56,666 nt of DNA from NCBI GenBank assembly GCA_020050685.1, contig JAGVKG010000030.1, forward strand, positions 1-56,666, written 5' to 3'. The notes below the pieces were generated by a model. The model was not told the DNA's origin. It saw only the letters and a program-made list of their open reading frames with translations, and did no database searches. Below are positions 26,480 through 36,394 of the stretch, piece by piece. The DNA is from Candidatus Obscuribacterales bacterium. GTDB taxonomy: Bacteria > Cyanobacteriota > Vampirovibrionia > Obscuribacterales > Obscuribacteraceae. Every line of letters starts with the position of its first letter. The first letter of the stretch is position 1. A program made the translations under genes and the position numbers.

Positions 26480-28840
26480 TTATTTGTTCAGCATGTCTTG
26501 CCGGCGTTTAACTTCCGCCTCAACTTCTTCCGGAGAAATGTTGTTGACCTGCATCGGTCCGGCGCAAATTTCACGCCAAGGAGCGCCAGCTAAGGCTTGA
26601 CGAACAATTACTTCAAATACTTGCGCACGCACACCAGATCCATAACTGCCGGCTCCCGAACCAAAAGCTTGCTTGCCTCCGGCCGGTTTTGCAGCAGAAG
26701 TATCGAGAGTAGTTTGCGGAGCTGGTTGCGCTGGCTGGGCTGGTTGAGTTTGAGCCTGAACTGGTGCCGGTACGGGTGCTGCCATTGGCGCCGGGGCTGG
26801 CGCAGGGGCAGGAGCTGCAACCGGGGGTTGAACAACCGGCTCGGGCATAGGAGCGGGGGCTGGCATTTCCGGTTGAGCATTGGCAGGTGCTTCAGCTTCT
26901 TCATCATTATCGGAAACAAAGGTTGTTGTCGTCTCCGGTGTCACTTCCAGAGACGGGCTTTTTGGTCTTGCCGGAGCCGTATCAAAGAAACTGGCATAAC
27001 CTGCTGGTTTACTTGGGGCAGGCTCTGCGCCTTGCGCCTTAGCTTCCTCAGTTGCTTTGCGAATTTCTGATCGCTGCTGCTGAGTCATCTTGGCTAGCTC
27101 TTCAAACTGCAAGCGTAGTTCTTCGATTTGTCCACGTAAAAGACTGGCTTCCGATTCTTTTTCCGAAAGTTTCATTTCTTTGTTTTGCAAGAGTGCATGA
27201 TATTCACCCTCGCGCATGGCCAATTCTTCCGTCAGTTCTTTATAGCGCTCATTCAATTCTTCATAGCGAACAGCATGGGCCTCATGCACTTCCTCAAGTT
27301 CTTGTTCTTTAGCAGCTAGCAATTGCTCGTATTCATCTTCGCCTTCTTCTTTAGCCTGACGCAATTCCTCATTGGCTTTATGCAAGGCTTCCAATTGCGC
27401 TCGCAACTCTTCATCATAATTGCCGCCTTGCAAATATCCGGCCTCATCTGATGAAAGACCGCCGCGTGGTTGTCTGAGCGACTGCAAATAGGACGGTGGT
27501 GGCGTTGCGGCTTGCACCGCTTCGTAAGCGGCTCGGAACAAATCGCCAGAAAGTCTTTGCGTACCCAAGAGTTCCACCAAGCGCCTGAGCAAATCAGCCG
27601 GATGGTCTTCCGGGAAAATCGCCATGTAAGCACATTTAAATGTCCATGGATCAATTGCACCACAAGCCAATTGATCAGCCAAATTCATCACTAACTGATC
27701 GGCAGTCAGATCATCTGCCCGACCAGCTTCGCGGGCCTCAATTGCTGCCACCAATTGATCAATTACTGGCACTAATTCACCCACTGCCTTCATCGGCTCA
27801 ATGGCTGTAGACATTGATTCGGTCAAGACATTGAGGTTCATGCCAATTTCGCGCAGTGTCTGATTCTTGACGGTATCATTTAAGTTCTTGAGCAAATCAA
27901 CCTGTTCGCTAGCCACTTTCTGCAATGCAGCCAAATTGGTGGCACAAGCATTCATCACCTGATCGATATCATTAAGCAAGCTAATTGCCTTTTCCGGCTT
28001 TTGTGCCTTGATTACGTTGGTACAAGCAGTCACCGATTTTTCAATGTCTGAAAGCTTTTCCATTGCATCTTTGGTATCCAGACCTTGAAGCGTTTTGGCA
28101 AAACTACCCAGTGTGCCATTGATTTTGTTCAAGAGCCCGACGACTTCTTCGCTTTGAAAAGATTCCAGATTCTCGGCAATGGTCGCTTCAATCTTAGCCA
28201 GAAGCGTGACTGTCTTATCCGATTCGCGCGACTGCAAATTATCGTTGCATTGACTCAGGCTTTGATCGATATTTTCCAAAAGACCGACAGTCTTATCAGA
28301 CTGAATTGTGCTCAAACTCTCGTCAATCTTTTCCAATAGCTCCAAAGTTTTGTCAGACTGGAGATGACCAACGCTATCGGCAAGACTGGCCAAAGAGCCT
28401 TGGATATTCGTCAAAAGTTCTTCAATTAGGGCAGGCGTTATTTGCACTTGTGGTGCTGCTTCAGCCTTGCTCTTTTCTTGCCCCTGAGGGATAAAAGGCG
28501 GCGGCAATTCTGGTCGTGAGCCAGAAGGTGTGGAACGTGGCAAAGCAGACGACAAAGATGGCGACGCCTCGCGTGTCTCGACGTCTGCTTCGCTACTTGC
28601 TGTCACCTGTTCTTCATCGGCAACGGCTGGGTTCGGTTGAGAGGCAGGCTCACTTGCCGGAGCTTGTGCGAAATCATCAATTTCAGGAAACGGCACAGCA
28701 TGCCCGCCTGTCTTAGAAAGTGTTCCGCGCAAGCGTGCCCGTCTTTGGGCGAGCGATCCAGAATCTGGCTGATTGCCAGATCCTGAGGCATCTTGCTCTT
28801 CATACGAACTCATGGAGGTTTCTTTGTCCTTGCTAGCCAT
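26480..28840 (-). CDS. Large repeat and coiled-coil protein with proline-rich linker
   Basis: A 786-residue cytoplasmic-looking protein that I do not recognise. Parts in order: a disordered, Pro/Ser-rich N-terminus (1-140); about six degenerate repeats of roughly 28-35 residues (140-305) with the pattern SDKTVxLLxxIDxSL; a helical domain (about 375-440, with ACGAIDPWTFKCAYMAIF); a long coiled coil (480-600); a Pro/Ala linker (620-715); and a small conserved-looking C-terminal domain (VFEVIVRQALAGAPWREICA). There is no signal peptide. It is divergent from the VirD4-like ATPase gene with a shared 233-nt upstream region, which suggests common regulation. A scaffold or tether is a reasonable guess only. 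Confidence 0.8.
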   Translation of the reverse strand: MASKDKETSMSSYEEQDASGSGNQPDSGSLAQRRARLRGTLSKTGGHAVPFPEIDDFAQAPASEPASQPNPAVADEEQVTASSEADVETREASPSLSSALPRSTPSGSRPELPPPFIPQGQEKSKAEAAPQVQITPALIEELLTNIQGSLASLADSVGHLQSDKTLELLEKIDESLSTIQSDKTVGLLENIDQSLSQCNDNLQSRESDKTVTLLAKIEATIAENLESFQSEEVVGLLNKINGTLGSFAKTLQGLDTKDAMEKLSDIEKSVTACTNVIKAQKPEKAISLLNDIDQVMNACATNLAALQKVASEQVDLLKNLNDTVKNQTLREIGMNLNVLTESMSTAIEPMKAVGELVPVIDQLVAAIEAREAGRADDLTADQLVMNLADQLACGAIDPWTFKCAYMAIFPEDHPADLLRRLVELLGTQRLSGDLFRAAYEAVQAATPPPSYLQSLRQPRGGLSSDEAGYLQGGNYDEELRAQLEALHKANEELRQAKEEGEDEYEQLLAAKEQELEEVHEAHAVRYEELNERYKELTEELAMREGEYHALLQNKEMKLSEKESEASLLRGQIEELRLQFEELAKMTQQQRSEIRKATEEAKAQGAEPAPSKPAGYASFFDTAPARPKSPSLEVTPETTTTFVSDNDEEAEAPANAQPEMPAPAPMPEPVVQPPVAAPAPAPAPAPMAAPVPAPVQAQTQPAQPAQPAPQTTLDTSAAKPAGGKQAFGSGAGSYGSGVRAQVFEVIVRQALAGAPWREICAGPMQVNNISPEEVEAEVKRRQDMLNK

Positions 28841-29073
28841 CAGGCCATGCCTTTCAAATACTAATTACTAGTCTAGTAAATGCTTGCCCAGAAAACTTGG
28901 AACTTAATCTCAATTATTAACTGCATGCGGGGGTGACTAAAGTATATATCCGACTTTGACTTAATGGACGATTATCAGGCATACGAGCTCGTCTGATTTA
29001 TCTACCCCTACTAGAAATATCAGTTTTTCGCTATTATCGAAGCAGGAAGAGGAATTTCTTCCTGGGGAGTAGC

Positions 29074-32000
29074 TTGGACATTCTCATTTGCCACAGTTGC
29101 GGCTCAATAATTCGGGGTAAGAGCAAATTCTGCACTGGTTGCGGGACTCATACTCTAGCGACCGCTGCGCAAAATCTCTCCGTCTTAACCCAAGCCTCAC
29201 TACCACTGGCTTGCACAATTAATCCGGACCCAATGGTTTTAGAAGCAGCCATTTTGCAGCATGAGTTTGGCAGCAACGGTGGCAATGGCCATGCTGGTGC
29301 ATCCGAAATTGCCGTGGGTGAAGATAGTGGTGCAATAACTTTTGAGGCTGTGCTGCCGGAAAAACCAAGCGGACCTCAGCCAGCTTCGGTGCTTTCTGTA
29401 ATCTTGGGCAAAGCCAATACACCCCAACCTGCTCAAAGTCCGTCTGGTTCAGTATCCGATCTCTTGTCCATGATGCAATCAATGGAGGAAAAGCCGGACG
29501 CCAGTGATGATATTTCCCAGTCTGATCAAAGACCGCAAGACGAATTCGGCCAGTATGAGCCTGATGTCGAGAGCGATACCAATCAAAGCCAGGAGAATTA
29601 TCAGCCACAGGAGCCAATTCCCTCTGGGCTTTCGCATATTCCTGAATGGAACACCGATCCTCTAGAGTTTGATGTTCACACAGAGGCAGAACTTCCACCA
29701 AGCGCAAGCGAGCCTCCGGATCAACAATTCACAGACAAACAAGCCTTGCCCCAAGCAGAAGCAAGTGAAGAAAGGAGCGCTCTGATCAATCAATTATTTG
29801 GTAGCGGCGAAGATTCCACAAATGCGCAAACATCATTTGACGCTCCAGCTTCCGAAAGTCCTCTCGATTCTCCGGCAATTACACCAGCAGACCAAGGCAA
29901 AAGAGAGGCATTCGATTTCTTTGCTCCTGGCGAGAGTACAAACCGACAGGCAACTTCTTTTGATCCGGCATCGCCGTTTTCACAAGCCAAACCACTGCCA
30001 CCAGATCAAAATTCAGCAAGCCTCAAACCTCAAGCTTTGGACTTTTTTGCCCAAGCACCGCTGCCGCAACCGGCAGTATCAGATAACTTAGTTGACGATA
30101 AAGAACTGATTGCTCAATTTGAAGCTGAGGCCCGAGCTCAAGAAAAGGTAACCGGACAAGCGCCAAGCGAAATTTCATCATTACCATCAAGCAATCAAAA
30201 GTCCGATGCCTCTAATATTCCTGGAGGGATAAGCGGGCTAGGAGAATTGCCCAGTGAGCCACCGCCTGCCAAATCAAAAGGCCCAATTACCAGTGAGAAA
30301 TCCCGCCACGACGAGATTGGCATTTTAGCTCGGCGCGCTCGCAATAAGGCCACAGAACAAGGCGATCCAGCACCGAAACCAGCCGAAGGACCATTCGGTT
30401 TTCTTGCCGGAAATTTGGAACTTGGTGGTCAAACAGTGCCGAAAAAGGCTCTCGTCGGTGGACTATTAGCCATAGCTTTGATTGTCATTCCCATATTTTT
30501 TATGATTGTCGGATCGGTCGGCTCGGCAGTTTCGGATCTGGTTGCCGGTCAACAAGCCCAGCAAGTGCCACCATTAACCGGAAAATGGGAGTTTGCTTTT
30601 CAGACAGGCGAAAAAGTGCACCGAGGCACACTTGCGATGCATCAAAACGGATCGGAAGTGCATGGCAATGGACGCGATCAGGAATATTTTGAGTTTGCCG
30701 GAAAGTTGGATGGTCATCATATTTCCTTCAAGAAACAATATGTGATTCAAGGTCAACCAGTTGGCAAATCTGTTTTGTGGGAAGGCACTATCAAACTCAA
30801 GCCGGATGCGCCGCCCTTTATATCCGGCGTTTATAAGCAGCAAATTGCCACCGGCGTTTTTCGCTTACGTAAGGTTATCGAAGTAACTGGACGTTGGGAA
30901 GCACGGCTTACCATGCCCATTTCCGAAAAATCGTTGCCAATGCAAAAGTCCACACAAATATCTGATTTCAAATCAGGCGACGAAAAGATCAAAGAAACTC
31001 AAGACATGTTCTTAAAAATTGCCATTGGCATAGTAGTCGTTTGTGTGCTTTTGGCGATGGGCTCCCTGAAGCTTTTCGGACCATCGGGATTGATCAACAT
31101 TTGGGCAAAGAAAGAATACATTCCCTCACAGTTCCGTTCACAACACAACAAGATGTTAAACGAGCTGGGCAAGCCACCGCGTCCTGGTGGCATGCCACTT
31201 GGGCCGCGCCAAGACTGGGGATTCCATCAAGCTTTCAGTCCCAAAAAACTTGCTCTCACCCCTGAGATGAGAGAGGCTAACCCGCACATGTTGGTACTTG
31301 GTGCTGGTGCGAAAGGTAAGAGCCGCTTGATTGCCTCGATGATCTGCCATGACATTATTAGTGCAGACCGAGCAGTAATTGTAATTGACTCCGATGGCGG
31401 TTTAGCCGACTTGCTAGTTGACTGGATTGCATCGCATCCTAAAGGACGCGAAATTAGCCAACGTGTGATTTTGCTTGATCCGACTCACAAAGGCAATTGT
31501 CCATCCTACAACCCGCTAGAACAACCGGAAGACGGTGATTTGCAATCAGCTGCATCGGCCGTTGTTTACGGTTTCAAGGCCATTTATACGGAGCCACCAG
31601 GTTCTCAGTCGCAATGGAATCAACAAACAGCAAATATCTTACGTAATTCGGCCTTGCTCTTGATGGCCAATAATCGAACCCTAATCGATTTGCCGACGCT
31701 TTTGTCTGATAATGATTTCCGCGACGTGATGTTGGAAAAGATCGAGCGTCTGAAAGCAGAAAAAGTTGAATACATCACTTTGTTAGAAACATGGGGTCAA
31801 TACAAGCGTCTGGCTCGTACCGATCAATGGATCAACTGGGTCGAACCAATTCTCAACCGCGTGTCACCCATGCTTTCTGATCCGCGCATCAGACCGATTC
31901 TTACCAAGCCGCAAGGAGGGTTGAATTTGCGCAAAATTATCAAGGAAGAAAAAATCTTGATTTGCAAAATTCCCCAAGGAGAACTTGATCAAAATGCCAA

Positions 32001-32571
32001 CTTGCTTGGCAGTTTGATTGTCACAGGCATCAAGCAAGCCGGACTTTCACTCAGCCAAGGCAAAGCAACCTCCAGTCCTTGTTCTTTGTATTTGGATGAA
32101 TTTGACAGCTTCATTGAAAAAGAAACCATTGATGCCATCACCTCCGATACCAAGAAATTACAAATTGGTTTAATTGCCGCTTGCAAGTCCATGCAACATT
32201 TGCCGGAAGATTTTCGCAACCAGCTGATAATACATATCGGTACCCTCTTTGCATTTTCTCTAGCCAAGAAAGATGCCGACATGCTCGGTCCGCAGATGTT
32301 CCGCGTGGATGGGCGCAAGATTAAGCACCAGACTATCCAAAACATTTTCAACAAAGTAAATTCCACTCCCCAGTTTGAGCTTATCTCTGACGAGGAAAAA
32401 TTAAACATAGACCGCTTGGTCGGACAGGAGGAAAGGACATTTTTCTGTTATCGGGTAGGCACCGTAGCTGGTGTGTTCCATATGAAGTCACCCGACTTCA
32501 AGGATATCCCGGACAACCAAATCAACTGGTCCTTAGTTGAGCAAATGTACTCAACGCCAGCGGTAGACTGA
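29074..32571 (+). CDS. Membrane VirD4/TraG-like ATPase with N-terminal zinc ribbon
   Basis: A 1165-residue protein. The TTG start has GGGGAG just upstream. Order: zinc ribbon (CHSC at 7-10 and CTGC near 21-24); about 420 disordered residues; TM helix (457-480); an outside loop of about 165 residues with two TGxWE-type beta units; a second TM helix (645-666); then a P-loop ATPase with Walker A GAGAKGKS at about 743 and Walker B LYLDEFDSF with Asp at about 1008. This topology and ATPase resemble type IV coupling proteins (VirD4/TraG/TraM-recognition families). It lies 7 nt upstream of a HerA/VirB4-like ATPase, so the two almost surely act together. The substrate (DNA or protein) is unknown. Confidence 0.82.
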   Translation: MDILICHSCGSIIRGKSKFCTGCGTHTLATAAQNLSVLTQASLPLACTINPDPMVLEAAILQHEFGSNGGNGHAGASEIAVGEDSGAITFEAVLPEKPSGPQPASVLSVILGKANTPQPAQSPSGSVSDLLSMMQSMEEKPDASDDISQSDQRPQDEFGQYEPDVESDTNQSQENYQPQEPIPSGLSHIPEWNTDPLEFDVHTEAELPPSASEPPDQQFTDKQALPQAEASEERSALINQLFGSGEDSTNAQTSFDAPASESPLDSPAITPADQGKREAFDFFAPGESTNRQATSFDPASPFSQAKPLPPDQNSASLKPQALDFFAQAPLPQPAVSDNLVDDKELIAQFEAEARAQEKVTGQAPSEISSLPSSNQKSDASNIPGGISGLGELPSEPPPAKSKGPITSEKSRHDEIGILARRARNKATEQGDPAPKPAEGPFGFLAGNLELGGQTVPKKALVGGLLAIALIVIPIFFMIVGSVGSAVSDLVAGQQAQQVPPLTGKWEFAFQTGEKVHRGTLAMHQNGSEVHGNGRDQEYFEFAGKLDGHHISFKKQYVIQGQPVGKSVLWEGTIKLKPDAPPFISGVYKQQIATGVFRLRKVIEVTGRWEARLTMPISEKSLPMQKSTQISDFKSGDEKIKETQDMFLKIAIGIVVVCVLLAMGSLKLFGPSGLINIWAKKEYIPSQFRSQHNKMLNELGKPPRPGGMPLGPRQDWGFHQAFSPKKLALTPEMREANPHMLVLGAGAKGKSRLIASMICHDIISADRAVIVIDSDGGLADLLVDWIASHPKGREISQRVILLDPTHKGNCPSYNPLEQPEDGDLQSAASAVVYGFKAIYTEPPGSQSQWNQQTANILRNSALLLMANNRTLIDLPTLLSDNDFRDVMLEKIERLKAEKVEYITLLETWGQYKRLARTDQWINWVEPILNRVSPMLSDPRIRPILTKPQGGLNLRKIIKEEKILICKIPQGELDQNANLLGSLIVTGIKQAGLSLSQGKATSSPCSLYLDEFDSFIEKETIDAITSDTKKLQIGLIAACKSMQHLPEDFRNQLIIHIGTLFAFSLAKKDADMLGPQMFRVDGRKIKHQTIQNIFNKVNSTPQFELISDEEKLNIDRLVGQEERTFFCYRVGTVAGVFHMKSPDFKDIPDNQINWSLVEQMYSTPAVD

Positions 32572-32578
32572 GGAGCTC

Positions 32579-35500
32579 ATGGTTCAAGCAGCAAGCAATC
32601 GCAATATTTGGGAAGAGCGCATCGCAGAGCTTCGGCGATACGATCTCGATTTGCTTGAATCAGAGCCAATCAACCCAATGACGATTGAAAGCTGGGCCAT
32701 TCCTGGGCTTTCCTTTGTACGAATTGATGGCATCTTGCGTTCATGGGATATTGAGCGAGAGAAACAATCACAATCGCAACAAAATCAACCAAAACAAGAT
32801 CCCAATCAAGTGCCTCAGCGCATGTACTTGATGGAAGACGCTCTAACCGGACTGCACAGTCAAAAGGCGCATCTAGCCTTTCTCATTCTTGGCTCAAAGA
32901 CCGGTGTCAGTTATTACATGGGCATGTCGTTACCTGGCATATCGGATGTGCCAGAGCCGGATGGTCAAGCCACCAATATTTGCTACAGCACGCTCAAGTC
33001 CATATTGCACTCGGTCTATAACGGCGTAGACATTTATCAAAATGCTTTCTCAAGCGATCAAATGAAAGCCATGATTGCACCGATGACCGGGAACGTTGGC
33101 ATTGTCACTGGCATTCCAGCGCTTAAGTCCACCGGCTCCGACACGATGGAATCCGAGCAAATTGAAAGACTCGCAAATGGCTTGCAAGGTCATGAATTCG
33201 GTATGTTGGTTTTAGCAGTACCAATTCCCAATCAGTTCATTAGCCGCGAAGAATTCTCTATCGTTGATCAAATTCAGCGGGCGCAAGAAAACGAAGACCC
33301 AGAGAAGAAGCGCAGAATTAAATACTATCTCGAATTGCAAGATGCTTATCTCAGGCACATTCAGCTGGGCACGGCCATTGGCAGCTGGCAAGTCGGCACC
33401 TACTTTTTTGCACCGGATCGTTCAGTCTTTGTCCGCCTGCAATCCTTAATCCGCGCTACTTATGTTGATGAATCATCCAGACCAACACCTTTGAGAACGC
33501 ACGAATTCCCTGGTCTGAAACCACATCTTGAACAGTTTGGTTTATTGAAGAACACTCGCACGGGAGAAAACGCCTCACAATTGCTTGGTTATCGTTTTCT
33601 TTCGCCTTTGAACTCGCGTATGTTGTCCTCATACATTCACTTACCAAAACGAGAAATGCCAGGCTTCCGCGTCAGGCGTTCAGCCGAATTTTCTCTCGCC
33701 TCTATTCCACCGAGAGACCCGAATCGGGTTATTGCCATCGGCAACATTTTGGACCGTGGCGTTGATACCGGAAACCTTTATTACATTGACGTTGACGCCA
33801 TGCAAAAGCACACAATTATTTGTGGTGTCACCGGCGGTGGTAAAACCAATACCTCATTTTATTTGTTGAATCAGCTTTGGCGTTACAAAATTCCATTTAT
33901 GGTTATTGAGCCAGCCAAGTCTGAATATCGGCACATGATGCTGATGTCGGAAACCTTCAAGGGTGTCGGGCAAGCATTTTCACTTGGTGATGAGACCGTC
34001 TCGCCATTTCGTCTCAATCCCTTTGAGATCATGAAGGGCGTTAAGGTACAAACCCACTTGGACGCTCTCAAGTCTGTCTTCAATGCCTCTTTTGAGATGT
34101 ATTCGCCAATGCCGCAGGTTTTGGAAAAGGCTTTGAATTCTATTTATGGCGTGCGTGGTTGGGACTTAGTGCAAAACAAAAATCGCCGCCTGCCACCAGG
34201 CATGGAGCCTGGCGATCCGGATTGCCCGCCCGAAATTTACCCAACCATGAAAGACCTGTTTGAAATTATCGATCCGACTGTCGAATCATTTGGTTATTCC
34301 GAAAGAATTGGACCGGACGTACAAGCAGCGCTTAAGGCTCGTATTGGCTCGCTTCTGATTGGTGGCAAAGGCCAAATGCTCAACACCAGGCGTTCAATTC
34401 CGCCAGAAATTCTTTTTGGCAGACCAACCGTGGTTGAGCTGAAGATGGTCTCGGAAGACAGCGAAAAGTCGTTCCTCATGGGTATGTTGCTCGTCTTCCT
34501 TTATGAATATCGAGAGTCACTTGGCCCAAAAGATAATTTGCAACACATCATGCTTGTCGAAGAAGCACACAGACTTTTGAAAAATGTGCCGACATCACAA
34601 TCGTCAGAATCAGCCAATCCGGCTGGTAAAGCTGTTGAATTCTTCACCAACATGTTGGCTGAAATTCGTTCCTATGGTCAAGGATTTATCATTGCCGACC
34701 AAATTCCCAACAAGTTGGCGCCCGAGGCACTGAAAAATACCAATTTGAAAATAATGCATCGTATTGTTGCCACCGATGACCGTGATTCCATGGGTGGTGC
34801 CATGAATTTAGACGATGTGCAAAAGCGCCACGTCACAGCGCTTGGCACAGGACGAGCCATCGTTTATGCCGAAAAAATGGAATCACCCTATCATTTGGCA
34901 ATCATGTACGACAAGACTGCCGCCGTGCCTCCACCGGATACACCGGAAGAGTCGGACGCAATTGTGCGCGAAGCCATGAAGGGTCTGAATGTTGTTCAAT
35001 CGTTTGACAAATATTTGGGCTGCCAATTTTGCTTGCATAGATGCGATTCACAAATTCTGGATACAGCCACACCGGTGGCTGACGATCCGCAGTTTCGTCA
35101 GATTTACAACCGTTATCTGCTTTCGACAATCAAAGACTTAACCCAGCTTGTGCAATTCCGTCCGAAGATTATCAATGAAATTCAGCGGGTAATTGGCGGA
35201 CGCGCTCGTACAGGCAATTTGGCCGGTATCACCTGGTGTGCCCTCACTCAAGCTACCGAGCGTTATTTTGAACGCAAGGGTGAAGAAAATTACTGGTATT
35301 ACGATCAAGTGCGCGAGCAACACATGCGTTGGTTGAATTTGCTCAGACCGGCTTTCCAACCGACAGAAGTGAATCGCAGAATTGATTTGGCCGTACTGAG
35401 ACAATGGCGCGAAGACTTTCTTGAACTGCATCGCCGCGATCAAGGCCCACTGCCAACTTGTGGTCCATGCACATCGAAATGTCTTTATCGTTTTGAAGTA

Positions 35501-35872
35501 TCGGAAGTGGTGCGCGATCCTAAAATCAAATATGACTTCAACACTTCAATTAATCGCAAAGACACACCAGCATCCGATGCTGCTGCCTGGTTCTGCCGAC
35601 TCTTATCAGAAAGATTGATTGGGCAGCTCGACGTTGATTTAGCCTTTTGCTTGGCTGTGCATTTGATCAAAGATCAACAACTTTCCACCGATGCTCAAGT
35701 TGTTCTCTTGCATAAAGTTCGCCAGGCCCTGGAAGGCTTTGCCAATGAAGAAGCAATGGAACTTGCCGAATACGAAAAAGAAGCACAAGCCGAAGCCAGT
35801 GGCGAATCAGAAGTCGAGTCAGAAGCCGAACCAGAATCTGAATCCGAATCAGAATCGGAAGAAGACTACTAA
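32579..35872 (+). CDS. HerA/VirB4-like ATPase with paired CX2CX3C motifs
   Basis: A 1097-residue ATPase of the HerA/FtsK superfamily (DUF87, VirB4-like). Walker A is GVTGGGKTNTSFYLL near residue 420 and Walker B is HIMLVEEAHRLL near 660. EIRSYGQGFIIADQIPNKLA and NTNLKIMHRIVATDDRDSMG are typical of this group. About 400 residues precede the motor, and a 270-residue C-terminal region carries C815-X2-C-X3-C822 and C961-X2-C-X3-C968, a possible metal or Fe-S site. The tail is a run of Glu and Ser. GAGGAG precedes the ATG. It is coupled with the VirD4-like gene. Hexameric pumping at the membrane is inferred from the family. Confidence 0.85.
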   Translation: MVQAASNRNIWEERIAELRRYDLDLLESEPINPMTIESWAIPGLSFVRIDGILRSWDIEREKQSQSQQNQPKQDPNQVPQRMYLMEDALTGLHSQKAHLAFLILGSKTGVSYYMGMSLPGISDVPEPDGQATNICYSTLKSILHSVYNGVDIYQNAFSSDQMKAMIAPMTGNVGIVTGIPALKSTGSDTMESEQIERLANGLQGHEFGMLVLAVPIPNQFISREEFSIVDQIQRAQENEDPEKKRRIKYYLELQDAYLRHIQLGTAIGSWQVGTYFFAPDRSVFVRLQSLIRATYVDESSRPTPLRTHEFPGLKPHLEQFGLLKNTRTGENASQLLGYRFLSPLNSRMLSSYIHLPKREMPGFRVRRSAEFSLASIPPRDPNRVIAIGNILDRGVDTGNLYYIDVDAMQKHTIICGVTGGGKTNTSFYLLNQLWRYKIPFMVIEPAKSEYRHMMLMSETFKGVGQAFSLGDETVSPFRLNPFEIMKGVKVQTHLDALKSVFNASFEMYSPMPQVLEKALNSIYGVRGWDLVQNKNRRLPPGMEPGDPDCPPEIYPTMKDLFEIIDPTVESFGYSERIGPDVQAALKARIGSLLIGGKGQMLNTRRSIPPEILFGRPTVVELKMVSEDSEKSFLMGMLLVFLYEYRESLGPKDNLQHIMLVEEAHRLLKNVPTSQSSESANPAGKAVEFFTNMLAEIRSYGQGFIIADQIPNKLAPEALKNTNLKIMHRIVATDDRDSMGGAMNLDDVQKRHVTALGTGRAIVYAEKMESPYHLAIMYDKTAAVPPPDTPEESDAIVREAMKGLNVVQSFDKYLGCQFCLHRCDSQILDTATPVADDPQFRQIYNRYLLSTIKDLTQLVQFRPKIINEIQRVIGGRARTGNLAGITWCALTQATERYFERKGEENYWYYDQVREQHMRWLNLLRPAFQPTEVNRRIDLAVLRQWREDFLELHRRDQGPLPTCGPCTSKCLYRFEVSEVVRDPKIKYDFNTSINRKDTPASDAAAWFCRLLSERLIGQLDVDLAFCLAVHLIKDQQLSTDAQVVLLHKVRQALEGFANEEAMELAEYEKEAQAEASGESEVESEAEPESESESESEEDY

Positions 35873-35896
35873 AGCTTACCGAGAGGAATCAGCATC

Positions 35897-36394
35897 TTGC
35901 CTGCCGATGAAACCAAGCCGCCCAATCAACATTCTGACGATGAATCGTTGGCTGATCAATTGGAAGTGAAGGGATTGTGGCAAAGACGAGCAGCATTTAA
36001 AGGCCGCCTCTTTGATGCAGCCGGCAGAGAATCTCCGGTTGCCGAGTTCCAAAAAGATTCACTAATTTTACATCCACCAAACAAGCCTCTATTTGATGAA
36101 GGGGCAATCGAAGAAATCACCGTGCATGTTAACGAGCAAGGCATTTTGCTTGACGAATTCGGTGCACCGAAAAAAATTCCCGCAGCAAAATATCATGGCA
36201 AACCAATTTTTTGTTTGGGCGAACATAAGCCAGGCACACTAAAGAACCTTGTCGTTTGGTTTGATGACAATGGTCAGGTCAACAAATTGTTTTTAGATGG
36301 TGAAGCAGTGACTGCCGATCAGGTCTTGCGCATGCGCAATCGAACTCATGATGGTGAAATTTCCAACTTCTTTGCCCCTGGTGCTAATGAATAA
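35897..36394 (+). CDS. Hypothetical partner protein of the two ATPases
   Basis: A soluble protein of 165 residues, starting at a TTG with AGAGGA about 10 nt upstream, 24 nt after the HerA-like gene. No signal peptide, no TM segment and no family recognised. It appears to contain two beta-rich units (LILHPPNKPLFDEGAIEEIT and NLVVWFDDNGQVNKLFLDG). Position and spacing place it in the ATPase operon. It overlaps the next gene by 8 nt. Confidence 0.7.
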   Translation: MPADETKPPNQHSDDESLADQLEVKGLWQRRAAFKGRLFDAAGRESPVAEFQKDSLILHPPNKPLFDEGAIEEITVHVNEQGILLDEFGAPKKIPAAKYHGKPIFCLGEHKPGTLKNLVVWFDDNGQVNKLFLDGEAVTADQVLRMRNRTHDGEISNFFAPGANE

